Below are positions 24,101 through 34,948 of a DNA stretch of 64,000 nt, one piece after another. Under the pieces are notes generated by a model. That model worked only from the letters and a program-made list of their open reading frames with translations. It did no database searches and had not been told where the DNA came from. Source of the stretch: Leptodontidium sp. MPI-SDFR-AT-0119 (Eukaryota; Ascomycota; Leotiomycetes; Helotiales; Leptodontidiaceae); contig JAHLEZ010000009.1 in NCBI GenBank assembly GCA_020726505.1, forward strand, positions 1,364,001-1,428,000, given 5' to 3'. The translations under genes and the position numbers were made by a program. The first letter of the stretch is position 1. Each line of letters opens with the position of its first letter.

Positions 24101-24989
24101 GATACACCGGCAGACGCTCCAACTTCGCCAGACCGTACTAGGCAAAGACCACCCTGACACGCTCTCGAGTATGAACAACCTGGCGTTAGTCCTTGATAGC
24201 CAAGGAAAGTATGACGCCGCTGAGGAGATGCACCGGCAGGAGCTCCAGCTTTGCGAGACCGTACTAGGCAAAGACCACCCTTCCACGCTCACGAGTATGA
24301 ACAACCTGGCGTCAGTCCTTAAGAGCCAAGGAAAGTACGACGCCACTGAGGAGATACACCGGCAGACGCTCCAACTTCGCCAGACCGTACTAGGCAAAGA
24401 CCACCCTGACACGCTCTCGAGTATGAACAACCTGGCGTTAGTCCTTAATAGCCAAGGAAAGTACTACGCCGCTGAGGAGATGCACCGGCAGACGCTCCAG
24501 CTTCGCCAGACCGTACTAGGCAAAGACCACCCTTCCACGCTCACGAGTATGAATAACCTAGCGTCGGTCCTTGATAGCCAAGGAAAGTACGACGCCGCTG
24601 AGGAGATGCACCGGCAGACGCTCCAGCTTCGCCAGACCGTACTAGGCAAAGACCACCCTTCCACGCTCACGAGTATGAACAACCTAGCGTCGGCCCTTAA
24701 GAGCCAAGGAAAGTACGACGCCGCTGAGGAGATGCACCGGCAGACGCTCCAGCTTCGCGAGACCGTACTAGGCAAAGACCACCCTGACACGCTCTCGAGT
24801 CTCTTCAATCTGGCAAGCACGCTCGTGATGCTGGGCGATCTTCCAGCAGCCGAGATCCTTTTTCAACTCGAGCTAGAACGATGTGAAGCTGTATATGGAG
24901 CTGAGCACTCCGAGACAATAGAAAGCCGGCGTAACTTAGCATCTTTACTAGAGAAGCAAGGGAAAATTGTTGACGGAGAGATGTTGTGA
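21103..24989 (+). CDS. Patatin-NB-ARC-TPR NLR-like protein (six exons, 1215 aa)
   Basis: Exons by frame and splice sites: 21103-21136, 21189-21327, 21374-21607, 21658-22301, 22349-22520, 22565-24989; all introns are 44-52 nt, and the summed length is an exact multiple of three. N-terminal patatin-like phospholipase: LDGGGIRGVSELL, nucleophile elbow GTSTGG, Asp in DAGIKCNNP, and VSLGTGHPG. NB-ARC: NFVGRKDVLQ, P-loop GIGGIGKS split by the last intron, LLVLDNADD (Walker B), VLITTRD and IPLAITQAAAFI. C-terminus: eight near-identical 42-residue kinesin-light-chain-type TPRs plus two diverged ones. Such proteins are thought to release lipase activity on membranes after repeat-gated oligomerisation (known for the class, not shown here). 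The exon 4 donor (GTTCGT at 22302) is the weakest call. No defects seen. Confidence 0.93.
23755..24786 (+). repeat. Tandem 126-bp TPR-coding repeat array
   Basis: Eight near-identical 126-bp units, each starting at VLGKDHP and containing NNLA, then SQGKYDAAEEMHRQ or a close variant. Two sub-types (HPSTLTS and HPDTLSS) partly alternate, giving a suggestion of a 252-bp higher-order unit, as from duplication of repeat pairs. Confidence 0.92.
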
Positions 24990-26320
24990 TAAGATTTGGC
25001 GATTTTCGAGACGCGACGCTGCACTAAACAACAGCAACAATAGGACAAGGACGCGAAATGCAAGTCAACTAACAACAATGCCTTTTGGTAGGAAACAAGC
25101 TATTGTAAAGGCGAGAATACAACCACGCCATTTTCCCAAGATTTTGGACTTTGCGTTACACTATATTATCGCATCATTCCATCAAATCCGGTCAACATAC
25201 ATGAGCGCCGTATTGATCCTTCCTCGAATCTTTGTGTTGGGTCTATCCTCAAGCCCACCATCCCAGCCGCATTCGAATTTCGTCCTCAGAACTGGCACTG
25301 GATGCACTGATAAGGTTCGGCCACCAGCTGAGCGGCCAACTCAGTATCAAACTCATGGCAGTGGCTGGTATCAAAGGAGCGAGATTTTGAGACGCAAGGG
25401 ATTGAGATCCTCCATATTGTATGCATAAGAGTCAAGTACGTTGATCTTGAACTCTGTTTTTATTTGAGGTTCGGCTGCTGTTGCGCTCAGCTATGCTTTG
25501 GTGTGCTAATGAGTAAAGATTACCACCGTGAACCGTGCAAAATCTCAAATGACTCTACACTTTATCATGACTCTAACTGTTCCCCGCATCACCTAGAATT
25601 TAGACTTGTAGTCATAACGCATAACCACAGCATTTCACTCTTAAATAAACTTTAGAGTTAATAAATTTCATCTAAACGAGTATTTTCTTTTTGCAAAATT
25701 AATTTGCACCTGCTTTGGTTGACGAGATATTCATGATTCCCGATTGGTTCGGGCGGAATAGAGACAACCCCTTGCTCCGAGCTTAGCAAATGATTAAGTT
25801 ACTTGAGTGAAATTACGTCGCACCAGTCGTAATTATTATGGATCGTGCCGGGTGGTTTTACGCTGTACCATCACGCGTGGCAACCTCACATAAATTTGCG
25901 TGCCATGCCAGCCACAAGTCTAATTGCGATTTCCAACATGGTACTGAGGCCTTAAAGCCCAGATGCAACCATTTTATAAGTATTAAGAGTAATAAAAGCT
26001 TGATGGTGGAGCGGTGGTGAAGGAACTTGATTACGCTATAAAGGTGACCCTTTGCAAATCAGGCCTGGGGCGACGATGCGAAGGTGATTTGGTAGAGGGA
26101 GGGACTTCGGCTATACAAAGCAGCTTCTCTGCGAGCCCGTGCTAGTGACCGGGGTAATGTCGAACTTTCTTCCGAGTTGTTCCTCGGACTTGACTAGACT
26201 GTTGAGGGACATTGCTTACGTTCTTTGTCCCTGATGCAGTTGCCCTGCCTAAGAGTCTGAATGAAAGGCGCGAGAAGAGATTCCGAATCCTGATTATTGG
26301 TTGAGCTACAGGGTTGTGTA
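24990..26320. other. Intergenic region without supported gene
   Basis: Moderate GC. Several short open frames (for example 24967-25428) lack family patterns, splice structure or start context. It probably includes the NLR 3' UTR and unassigned sequence. Confidence 0.5.
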
Positions 26321-26329
26321 TTAGTATGT

Positions 26330-26512
26330 CCAAGTTTGAGACTGGGGTTTTGATATGCAGCCTTGATCATCCGCGCAATTGGTGCCCTCCATGGCACTGG
26401 CGATACATCAGCCGCGCCACTTCTGGCTCTGGCTCATCTGCCTCTAGCGCAGCACTCTTCCGCTTCCGACCACGTTTGCCCTTGCCCTTGATGGCATCCT
26501 TCATGATTTGCG
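26330..26512 (-). pseudogene. C-terminal fragment of a pogo-type transposase
   Basis: The minus strand encodes KDAIKGKGKRGRKRKSAALE followed by PEPEVAR, and after a frame change VPWRAPIARMI. This basic-then-acidic ending with a final WRAPVARM-like motif is common in fungal pogo/Tc1 transposases. Only the tail survives and it is frameshifted near 26390. The rest of the element was not found. Confidence 0.55.
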
Positions 26513-27860
26513 GCTTAATTCGCTACAGAAGCCAATCAGAGAACAATATAGTCGGCCCGAGGAAAAACGAGGGGTTCGATCCAAACCCCCGCTTTTCAAC
26601 AACCTCGAAATTCTATTAGCGGGGAGCTAACCAAAAGTCTGGCCCCTCTTCTTGGACCTACTTGCGCCGCGCCAACTGATGTGACCCCGCTCCACTAAGT
26701 GCGGCGCGTCCACTGAGAGCTGGTAACACGGGAACGGAAAAGCGGCGGGTCGAGATCTGAGTTCCGAGATCCCGAGCCCCAATGACCCGCGATCTAATCC
26801 TGCGGCACCGCAGACGGAGGAAAATTCTACGCTTTCTCGGACTCTGGAACCGAGACCCGAGGTCCTAGGTAATGCCAAGTTCACGCTTACGAACCTCACC
26901 GCGCAGTTCCCTTCAATCTCGAATCTGAGGCTGAAGAGTCTGTCTTGTCTGGCTGGATGTCTCCCACCATGGCTTCTTCCTTGGTCATAGTATACGATAT
27001 TGAACTGTATGCCAGTGAAACCTTGGAGTAGGGTAAACAATGATTGATTGCCTTGCAGAATGATCTCGGGGGAAGCCCTCTATATATACATGATGCTGCA
27101 GAGGCTACGTCTTAGCTTGCACATGACCCACACGTGTCATTCCAACACGAATCTGAGACTGGGAATTGAATTATAAGTCTTTTTCACGGAGCATGTAATA
27201 GTGACACTATTGTGCTAGGCTTGGGGCTTGTTTTCACGACTAGTACCGACTACTAACAGCCAAAAATAATTGATAAGTCGCAACCTAGAGCTGAGATTTG
27301 CAGAGGCATCAATAACCAAATCATTTGTACGTATTTTAGGGATAATAAGGAATCTAGAAAAAAACCAGATCGGTAGGGTTTTTGTTCTTCTGTCTTGGGC
27401 CGGCTGCAGCGCTCTTAATGGTTAGGTTGGGTATGGTTAAGGGGGTGAACCGTAACTAACTCGAGGTAAGGTGGTTCAAGAAAATAGAGAACCAGAACCA
27501 TGACTAATCAGCAGTTTTGTGATAGTTTATACGGGTCTCGTACAAATGAGACAGTTATAATAGTTCGGTTTGTCGAAATTGCCTAACTAGAACTAGCCAG
27601 CCTGACTGTATATACTAGCCGAGCCCGCGAGCGGAAAAGAGTCGGAGTGGCACCAGCTAGTAGACTATAGTTCCAGGAAATCACGAACCAGAACCACAGA
27701 TAGCGGGTAGTTCTGCCGGGTCCTCCTGAACTTACCTAACTATCAAGAGCGCTGGCCGGCTGGTTGTTGTTTGGTAGCGAGAGAAAGACTAGCCCATACC
27801 GTTGCAAGTAGTGTGTCCCGAGACGTCATGGTTTTTGGACCACTTGACATATAAAGCTAC
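26513..27860. other. Intergenic region; possible repeat remnant near 26630-26700
   Basis: A 137-codon frame (26627-27040, minus) is open but has no recognisable domain and an unusual Arg/Ser/Gly-rich composition. Its C-terminal end resembles sequence seen at ends of fungal DNA transposons, so it was not accepted as a gene. The last part upstream of 27930 is a probable promoter, with TATAAAG at 27850-27856. Confidence 0.45.
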
Positions 27861-27929
27861 GTGTTCTCTCGAACTCTTTTCCTTTTACCTGTTTGTCACT
27901 CTCCACTTTCCACTTCCACTTTCCATATT

Positions 27930-28754
27930 ATGACTTCGAATATGACCACTTCGAACATGGCCGATCAATCCAAGGGTTTGCCGGGGTTTAGAACTTGGTT
28001 TCCGATCATGATGGGCTTGTTTGGCCTCATGCTGTTCGTACTTTTCGGCGCCATAATTTGTTCAGAAAACAGGAAAGATAAGCGACGTCGGCTCCAAAAC
28101 CTGCGAGAGGGCAAATGGGTCCGCAGCGCACTCGAAGAATGGTTTTCCGACCCGGAGACTACCATATCAAAACTCACCTCCCGAAAACCCGGTCGTGAAC
28201 GGACTCTTGAGGCAAAAGAAATTTCAGCTTCCTACATGACTACCCAGAACTTCATGGTGGAATTCTTTACCTGGGCAAAAGAACAGAAAGATGAGGAAGG
28301 GATTTACATGGAGATAGGAAGACCTTGGTGCAGGCAATTACGACGTATTCTATATCTTCGAAAGCAAGCATTAGCAAAGGTATCAGAGGATATAAGTAAT
28401 ATGCCGATGAGAGGGGAGAGGTTTATGGCGGTGAGAGACTTGTACTGGGAACATAACTACCTGCAAAAACATGTCAAGGACTTCTGGTCTAATGGTTGGG
28501 CTGATTGCGCCCTGGAGTACGCCACGGAGGAAAAGTACGGGCCAGTTTGGGTCGACGCCGAAATTGAGTTAGAGGATTTATCAAGGGAATCTATTGAGCG
28601 TGTCTTTGAAGCAGCTTCGTACAAAGATTGGGAGGACAGGAGCGCTCGGAGGGACAAGAGATACTGGAAGTTTACAAACCTTCTGGGGTATAAGATTGGC
28701 TATTGCAAAGTAGATCAAGCAGAGGAGGCTGAAAGCAGAGAGCTGGAGGATTGA
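27930..28754 (+). CDS. Hypothetical single-pass membrane protein (274 aa)
   Basis: Intron-less frame starting MTSNMTTSNMADQSKG. The next in-frame upstream start would be a GTG at 27861, so the first ATG (27930) is preferred; TATAAAG lies 74-80 bp upstream. One hydrophobic segment occurs near residues 26-45 (FPIMMGLFGLMLFVLFGAII), followed by a Lys/Arg cluster and a long charged, mostly helical cytosolic-looking domain rich in Trp and Glu (WVRSALEEWFSDPE, LYWEHNYLQKHVKDFW). No family is recognised. It lies on the same GC-balanced island as the patatin NLR. Codon use looks normal and there is no RIP damage, so it is likely a real gene. Confidence 0.65.
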   Translation: MTSNMTTSNMADQSKGLPGFRTWFPIMMGLFGLMLFVLFGAIICSENRKDKRRRLQNLREGKWVRSALEEWFSDPETTISKLTSRKPGRERTLEAKEISASYMTTQNFMVEFFTWAKEQKDEEGIYMEIGRPWCRQLRRILYLRKQALAKVSEDISNMPMRGERFMAVRDLYWEHNYLQKHVKDFWSNGWADCALEYATEEKYGPVWVDAEIELEDLSRESIERVFEAASYKDWEDRSARRDKRYWKFTNLLGYKIGYCKVDQAEEAESRELED

Positions 28755-28808
28755 AGCTATGTTTCTTCCGCTGGTGGGGATTTAGTCAAAATGTTGCTAT
28801 TTTGTTTT

Positions 28809-29150
28809 TGTGTGAATAATGATATTCACGTAATCAATAGATCTGCGTGAATACGGAGGACGGGTAAAAACAGGGGTTGCAGGACACAGGGAGTAATTGA
28901 GAGCACTCGACGCTAGCTACTTTGGGGCTAGCCCACAATAAGAGCCTCTTATATAGAGCTCTCATCGATACCTTAGAGTAGCTTTTTAAACTTAAACAAA
29001 ATACATACCTGCAACTAAAGCTTTGCATTGTATATATTAAGTCTTACTACAATTAATAAGTTGTTACTTATTACCGGGAGGAATAAGTAATATAATGCAA
29101 TTAATACTAATTAGCTTGCAAATCAAAGCACTCGAATCGCATTAGCTAAA
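28809..29150 (+). mobile_element. Inverted copy of the copia D LTR (3' end decayed)
   Basis: Starts TGTGTGAATAATGATATTC at 28809 and matches the inverse of 17655-18019 through AATTAGCTTG and ATCAAAGCACT, ending near 29150. It directly abuts a family F LTR. No copia body follows it on the + strand. Confidence 0.75.
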
Positions 29151-29155
29151 GATAG

Positions 29156-29437
29156 TGTGGGAGGGACGAACCCTAATCCGCACAACAAGAGGGTAGCACG
29201 TAGCGAGCCACCGGAGGAGATTCTAGGCTCTATAAATAACAGATTAATCAAATCTAAAGATATTACATATCTAAAGAGTACGAATCGGCAAAGAAGGGGG
29301 AGGAAAAAGAGTTCTAATAAATAAAATATATTTAGTGTTGTGTTCTTAACGTTCTATAATTAAGTGTTAGCTCCTTATATATGTGAAGGACTAGCGCAGT
29401 TATGTGACAAAAGAAATCAGGGGCTGTCCCCACCACA
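29156..29437 (-). mobile_element. LTR family F (282 bp), likely 3' LTR of a minus-strand element
   Basis: On the minus strand it begins TGTGGTGGGGACAGCC at 29437 and ends CGTCCCTCCCACA at 29156. Just outside its start is a minus-strand purine tract, AAGGGGGGGACGTA, the polypurine-tract arrangement expected of a 3' LTR whose body lies at higher coordinates. It matches the solo copy at 5185-5468. Confidence 0.8.
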
Positions 29438-32400
29438 TACGTCCCCCCCTTCAAAGACTCTACTCGCCCTCGAGTAATATATACTAAAAGGAAGTAAACA
29501 ACTAATTAAAGTGTCTCAAATCGTTAGTAGGATGCTATATAGCTAGTATATGTAAAGTCCCGTGATAGTTGACCTGTCACATTTGAAGCAAACAATCGTC
29601 TCGCTTAGTACCTTCCTGCCCCCTTATATAAGGCTGGCTCTCCTCTACTAACTTTTTAACTTTAACTCCCCAAATACAATAACCTCTCCTTAACACTATT
29701 CTTTCTATAAAGCACCTTAGCGCTCTTTAGCTTCTTTATACTCTCTTATTAATTAAACAACACCTCCTATATCTTCTTCCCACTTTAATTCTTTTTTAAA
29801 AAAAAACTTCCTCGCTAAGCTTATGTCAAGATCGACTTCACTATCACTTTTCTTCACACTACTAAGGCAAGATCTTCTTCTATTTAATAATAACTTTAGT
29901 TACTATGACTCTAGTACCCTCAGAGGTCTCTCTGCCGCCAATTTCTCTATATTTAATACCTTTAGGACAACAACTTTAGCCTTTACTATAAACTTTAACG
30001 CGCTATTAGAGCTTAACACCTTTAGCTTCGCTATTACTTAGCCGCAGAGGTGACGTAGTAAAGAGCTTTCCTAGCTTGCTTTCTTTTGCTAAACAACCAC
30101 TTCCTTTCATAACACTTGCGTTGACCCGTGCACAGTCTCTCTTTAACTTTTATTATTTTGCCAAAACGCTTTCTTACTCTTGATCTCCAAACAATAACTT
30201 TAGTATAAAGTCAAGTCACCTTAACATAGTAAGTTAACCTTCCATAACACTATCTAAGCTCTGCTAACTCGTCGTAGACCTTTAAGAAGAGTCCTTTATA
30301 GTTAGCCACCTTAGCGGTGCTATTAAAATCGGTTCGCTCTATCTTAGCCTAAGCGCTCTTAGCCTTAATACTAAAGGTTAATACTATAGAAACTTTAACA
30401 CGTCTTAATACCGTAAGTTATACTCTTATCTCTTCTCTTATACTTGACTAGTCATTTATAAATTATACTAACACCTCTCCTGCGGCGATTTAAAGTATCG
30501 CCACGGTCTTTAATCCTTAACTCGTGTTTTAAGAAGTAGCTAAAGTAAACTCTAGGACTTTACCTTAACGTTATTTAAGCGAAGTATTAAACTATCTAAC
30601 CTCTTCGTAGCGCCGGTACTTATATTCTCTCTATAAGTCAAGGAAACGATACTATTTGTTTTCTTTAGGCTCGTAAACTAATAAGAATTAAGGCCACCTC
30701 GTGCGACTACTTACATTAAACTCTACCCCTTAGGCTAAGAACGTGCGTATCGCGCCGTACTAATCTTCCCTTAGTAATAAGTTACTAAGTAACTTTCGAG
30801 TCCCTTTATAAATACGCTCTTATTACACTTACACAAGTTACACTACTAAAAATAGGTAATATTATTCCGCTAATCTCTTATTAATCGGTTAATTAGATGA
30901 GGTAGAGGCTAGATCCGCTAATTTCGAAGGTTTATAGTAAAAAGCCGGGAGAAATAGGCAAACTAACGGTCGTAATACGTCGAGTAGGGTTAGGAGGCTA
31001 TAATAAGTTCTTAGTTCTTAGTATAGTGGAAATAGCCCCTTCTCTCCTTAAAGGTAAGTCACCTCTTGTTATTAAAGCTAATAAAAAGTCTTTAAAATAG
31101 CTAAGCTTTCTAAGGGCAAAAGAGTTTAGTTAACTCAAGTATTATTAAGCTAGCAGTAGTTAAATATAAGATAACATGCTATAAGGTCCTATTAGTTAGA
31201 GATCTTCTCGAAATAGTGGTTCAGTTATAGTTAAAGTCTCTTAATTACTTTAATTCTTTAATAGGGGTTAAAGAACTTATTATTAATCTTGAAGTCGAAG
31301 CTAAACTTGACTTTTAACCGGTTACTTTATAAGTTATTAGCTTTGTTTTTGTCCGTTTTACTTAACGACACCTCTCGGAATAATATAATAAGCAGTAACG
31401 AAACATTTATAAGAACACTTAAAGTCGCTTCCTTAGCCTTAATTAATTGTTAGTACTTATTACTAAACCTAGCTAAAGATCGAGGGTATAAAGTCTTTAT
31501 TACTTTAGCAATGTTAATACGAGCCTAAAATGGCGGCACTCTTGCTTATAAGTTTATTATAATCGTAAAACTATTATATTATATTTAAAAGTTATTTATA
31601 ATTTATAATCTCTTATTAGTACTTTAAGTACAAAGTATATTACCTCTTATTTACTAGTACTAGTAAACGGCAAGAGAAGTCTTTATTCTTTCAGACTTTC
31701 CGACGAGAAGGGACTAAGAGGTATCGACGTATATGTAAAAGGGGCCCTAACTTAATAGGCGAGAGACTTTAAATAGAGCTAATTAGGGGTAGTCGACTAA
31801 CACTTGATCCCTAAAAGGTTCACTAGCTAGGGGTCGTCGGCCGATAGTATGCTTAGACCTTTAGCACGTGGGGTGAAGTTAGCGTTAACTATATTTTGTC
31901 GCCTATAATAAGAGATCTTTTTAAATAAATCGCGAACTTCCCTAAGACTTGCCTAGGCTTATTAACGAGAGTACTAATTAGTAAATTCCTAGATTTAAGG
32001 CTATTATAAATAGTCCTTAAGGGTTTTGACTTATGGTTATTGACTTGAGGTTTTAAAGAGCACGGCTTTAATTTTAAAGCGTATTATTAGTCCCTTGTTA
32101 AAAGATTTTCTTAAACTTTTACTTACCTTATATAAATCTTTAATTTACTTATTAGTTTAGGGTTAGTTTATTAACGGTGCTCTTAATAATGGCCTTTATA
32201 AATCGCTGCGCGCTACTCCTAACGAGGTTAGTGGCTATATCCGGGAGGTGTATAACGGCAGGTTTAGCTCGGTTTTATTTACTTGGCCCTAAAAACCCTT
32301 AGTGCCTATAGCTTAATCTTAGGAATAATAAACTTGCTTCGTTGTTTTCTCTCTTTTTATTAATTGCCGAGAGTTAGCGCCTAAGTATATTATATTTATA

Positions 32401-32810
32401 TTCTTCGGGGTATCTAGTACGTTAGACTTAAATTTCTAGCCTAGGCCACAAGTTTAACCTGCCGTTTTAGAATCTAGTCTTACGAATCGAGCCTAACAAC
32501 TGGCCTATTTAAACGAAGTTACTTTTTACCGCCTAAAATATCGCTAATTAAATAATAGTAGTCTCGTTTTAAACCTATTATATATTCGTATACGACAGGT
32601 AGTTTATAAAGGCGCTAGTTTCTTGTTAAGTTTTACTTCGAGAGATTAGTATTCTTGTAGCGCGGGACTAATGTTCTTTCTAACTTGCTTAGGGCTATAT
32701 AGGCTCTTCTTCGTGTTTGTTATAATATTAAGGTGTCCTAAATCGTGGTTTTTAATAGTACGAAGTCGGTTTAGCGATTATTTTAATAATTTTAATATGC
32801 GGTAGTATAT
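29438..32810. other. RIP-erased element body, unclassified
   Basis: Very AT-rich and stop-rich on both strands. Short minus-strand stretches read like protein (for example VLDTPKNINIIYLGANS near 32.35 kb) but no catalytic motif could be fixed. It lies between the family F LTR and another purine tract (minus-strand AAAGAGGGGGATAA near 32815) that looks like a second element's 3' end. Confidence 0.5.
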
Positions 32811-32814
32811 TATC

Positions 32815-34646
32815 CCCCTCTTTAAAGACTAGGGGTACATCCTCGTACTAGCTCCTTAACACTAAAGCCTTAATACCGAAGTGTTAGCCTTAAGTTTCGT
32901 GTCGCGATAATTACTTATGGAAATAAGTAATAGTTATTAGGGCTAGGTTTATTTAGTTAAAGAAATATTATCGGCGACGCTAGCGTATAAAGCGTGCATA
33001 TTTATTCCGAGTCAAATACTACTTAGTATTTATTGCGCTGCTGTACTAACAATTTAGGGATTTTAATTACTATCCTATCGTCCCTAATACGCTTATCGTC
33101 GGAATCGTAGGGTTTTCTAAGAATTCGGGGTTATTAAAGTGTTATAAATTAATATTTAGTTTAAGATTTAAAGAGGTTAAGTTGTCGTCTTCGCTAGAGG
33201 CCTCTCTTACTTTATTACTATCGTTATAAATAAAGTTATTCCTCTTGTAAAAGAGCTTAAGCTTATTGCCGGTGAAGGTTTATTATAGTTAGGGGCCATT
33301 ATCGCTAAGTTCCTTAAGTCTATAATAACCTTTATTAGTGTAGGTTTTAGTAATCTTGTAAGGACTTAGTTACCTGAAGTCGAGTGCTCAGTTTAAGAAT
33401 ATATTATTCTCTCGTACTAAGTCCTAGCGAAGGACTAAGTTTTTCTTTTTAAATAGTTTCTTTTCTATATCGTGTTTAAGATTAAAGGCTTCCTTGCCTT
33501 CTTAACGACACCAAGTCTTCTTAAAAATAGCCTCATTAATGTGTTCTTATCTTATCTAAAACTATATAACCCTAAGCTATAGTAACTTCGATTGGTTACG
33601 AACCTTCTTAATAAATAACGTTTTTTATATTAGGTTTCTTATCTCGATAAGTAAGATCGCCTCCTTGCTATATATTATATAAAATAATATGTAACTAGTT
33701 AAACTATATATAGTAGTTCTATTAGTAAACAATACTATAGAAAAGTTATTAGTCTAACGTCCTTTTATTTTTAATAAGGCATTTTTAATAGGTTCATAGC
33801 CTCGTTCGATTATTCCGTTGGCTCTAACATTATACGCCGAGATCTTGATTCGCTTGACCTTTATTCTATTAAGTAGCTCTAGTACTTCCCCTATATTCTC
33901 AGTTTCTCTATTTATAATAAGTCTCTAAAACAACTTATAACGGCAAATAATATCTTCTTAAATAAAAGCAGTGATATATTTGGCCTCTTTAGTAAAGAAA
34001 GCTTTAGCTTTAGCCTATTTACTCATGTCGTCTCTTGTAATAACAAGGTAACCTTTTCCCTTATATAATGGCATATAAGTAATATCTAATACCCACTTTT
34101 CTATAAGTCTATTTAATACTATATAATAAAGAGGCTCCTTAAGACGTTTTGCCGATCGGAGTTAACAATTCTTACATATTTGGACGTATTTTATATAGTT
34201 AGTAAATAGTCCCTTTTAAAAGTACTACGTAGCGATACGGTAGTAAGTGCTTTCTCTCCCTTTATAACTAGAATTATTATAGTAGCTTCGAAGTATAATT
34301 TCCTTCTCCTTATTAATATTAATAACAAGCTTAATAGTAGAACCTTTTACAGGGAGCCTTTAAATCTAGCGACTATACACACCGTAGTTTAAGGCTTCTT
34401 GTTTAAAAACATAGAACTACTTTTTAATTATATCTTTAGGAATCTTAAGTATCGTTAAGTATTAAGTAATTTACTAGTATCCTTCGCTATATTTGTTGGT
34501 TAAGATAGGTAGCCCTTCTTTATTAAAGCTTAAACTATTAAAGAAGCTGAGTTCCCCTTTATCTCTTAAGTGTTGCACTTTTACTTTTATATTTAATAAA
34601 ATATCGTTTTATTTACGTAGTTTAAGGTTTATTATTACCTCTTCGA
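32815..34646 (-). pseudogene. Ty3/gypsy family B, integrase part (split by element A)
   Basis: Minus-strand integrase relic. Upstream is the zinc-binding region IKYVQICKNC; the core follows (EKWVLDITYMPLYKGKGYLV, TRDDMSK, ISAYNVRANGIIERGYEPI near 33.8 kb). The glutamate of the DDE triad is still present in GIIERG; stops replace W/Q codons elsewhere. The frame is cut at 34646 by element A and resumes beyond 41388. Confidence 0.82.
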
Positions 34647-34948
34647 TGTTACGGCTAGTAAGAGGTTGATACGGCGAGTTGACTTAAGCTTTGTATTTGG
34701 ACTTAAGGCTACGCTCAGAATCGAGAAGAAAAGACAAGGAGGAAAGGAGAGCTCTCCGTAAGGGAGGGCTCGAGTATAAATATATAAAGAACCCTCCTAA
34801 TAGGGCCTAGCGTAGTTAAGTGCTATTTACGTTAATATGTCGCAGGCTCGCCACTTAGTCTTCCTTATTAGGCCTAGCGCCGTCGCATAACTAGCGATAC
34901 TACGAGCCCGTGTTAATTAGAATACGAGGCGTATCGTAAGTCGTAATA
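34647..34948 (-). repeat. 3' LTR of full-length element A
   Basis: 302 bp. The inner terminal CA is mutated to TA on the + strand reading. Adjacent minus-strand G-rich tract (34949-34962) is the polypurine tract. Confidence 0.92.

Noticed and set aside
23873..24820. Long minus-strand open frames across the TPR array
   Set aside because: Antisense shadows of the 126-bp repeats; the plus strand carries the conserved TPR pattern.
24967..25428. 153-codon + frame after the NLR stop
   Set aside because: No domain or splice signals, and it overlaps the NLR end; taken as 3' UTR.
26627..27040. 137-codon minus frame
   Set aside because: No family match and biased Arg/Ser/Gly content; looks like a chance frame in GC-rich repeat remnant.
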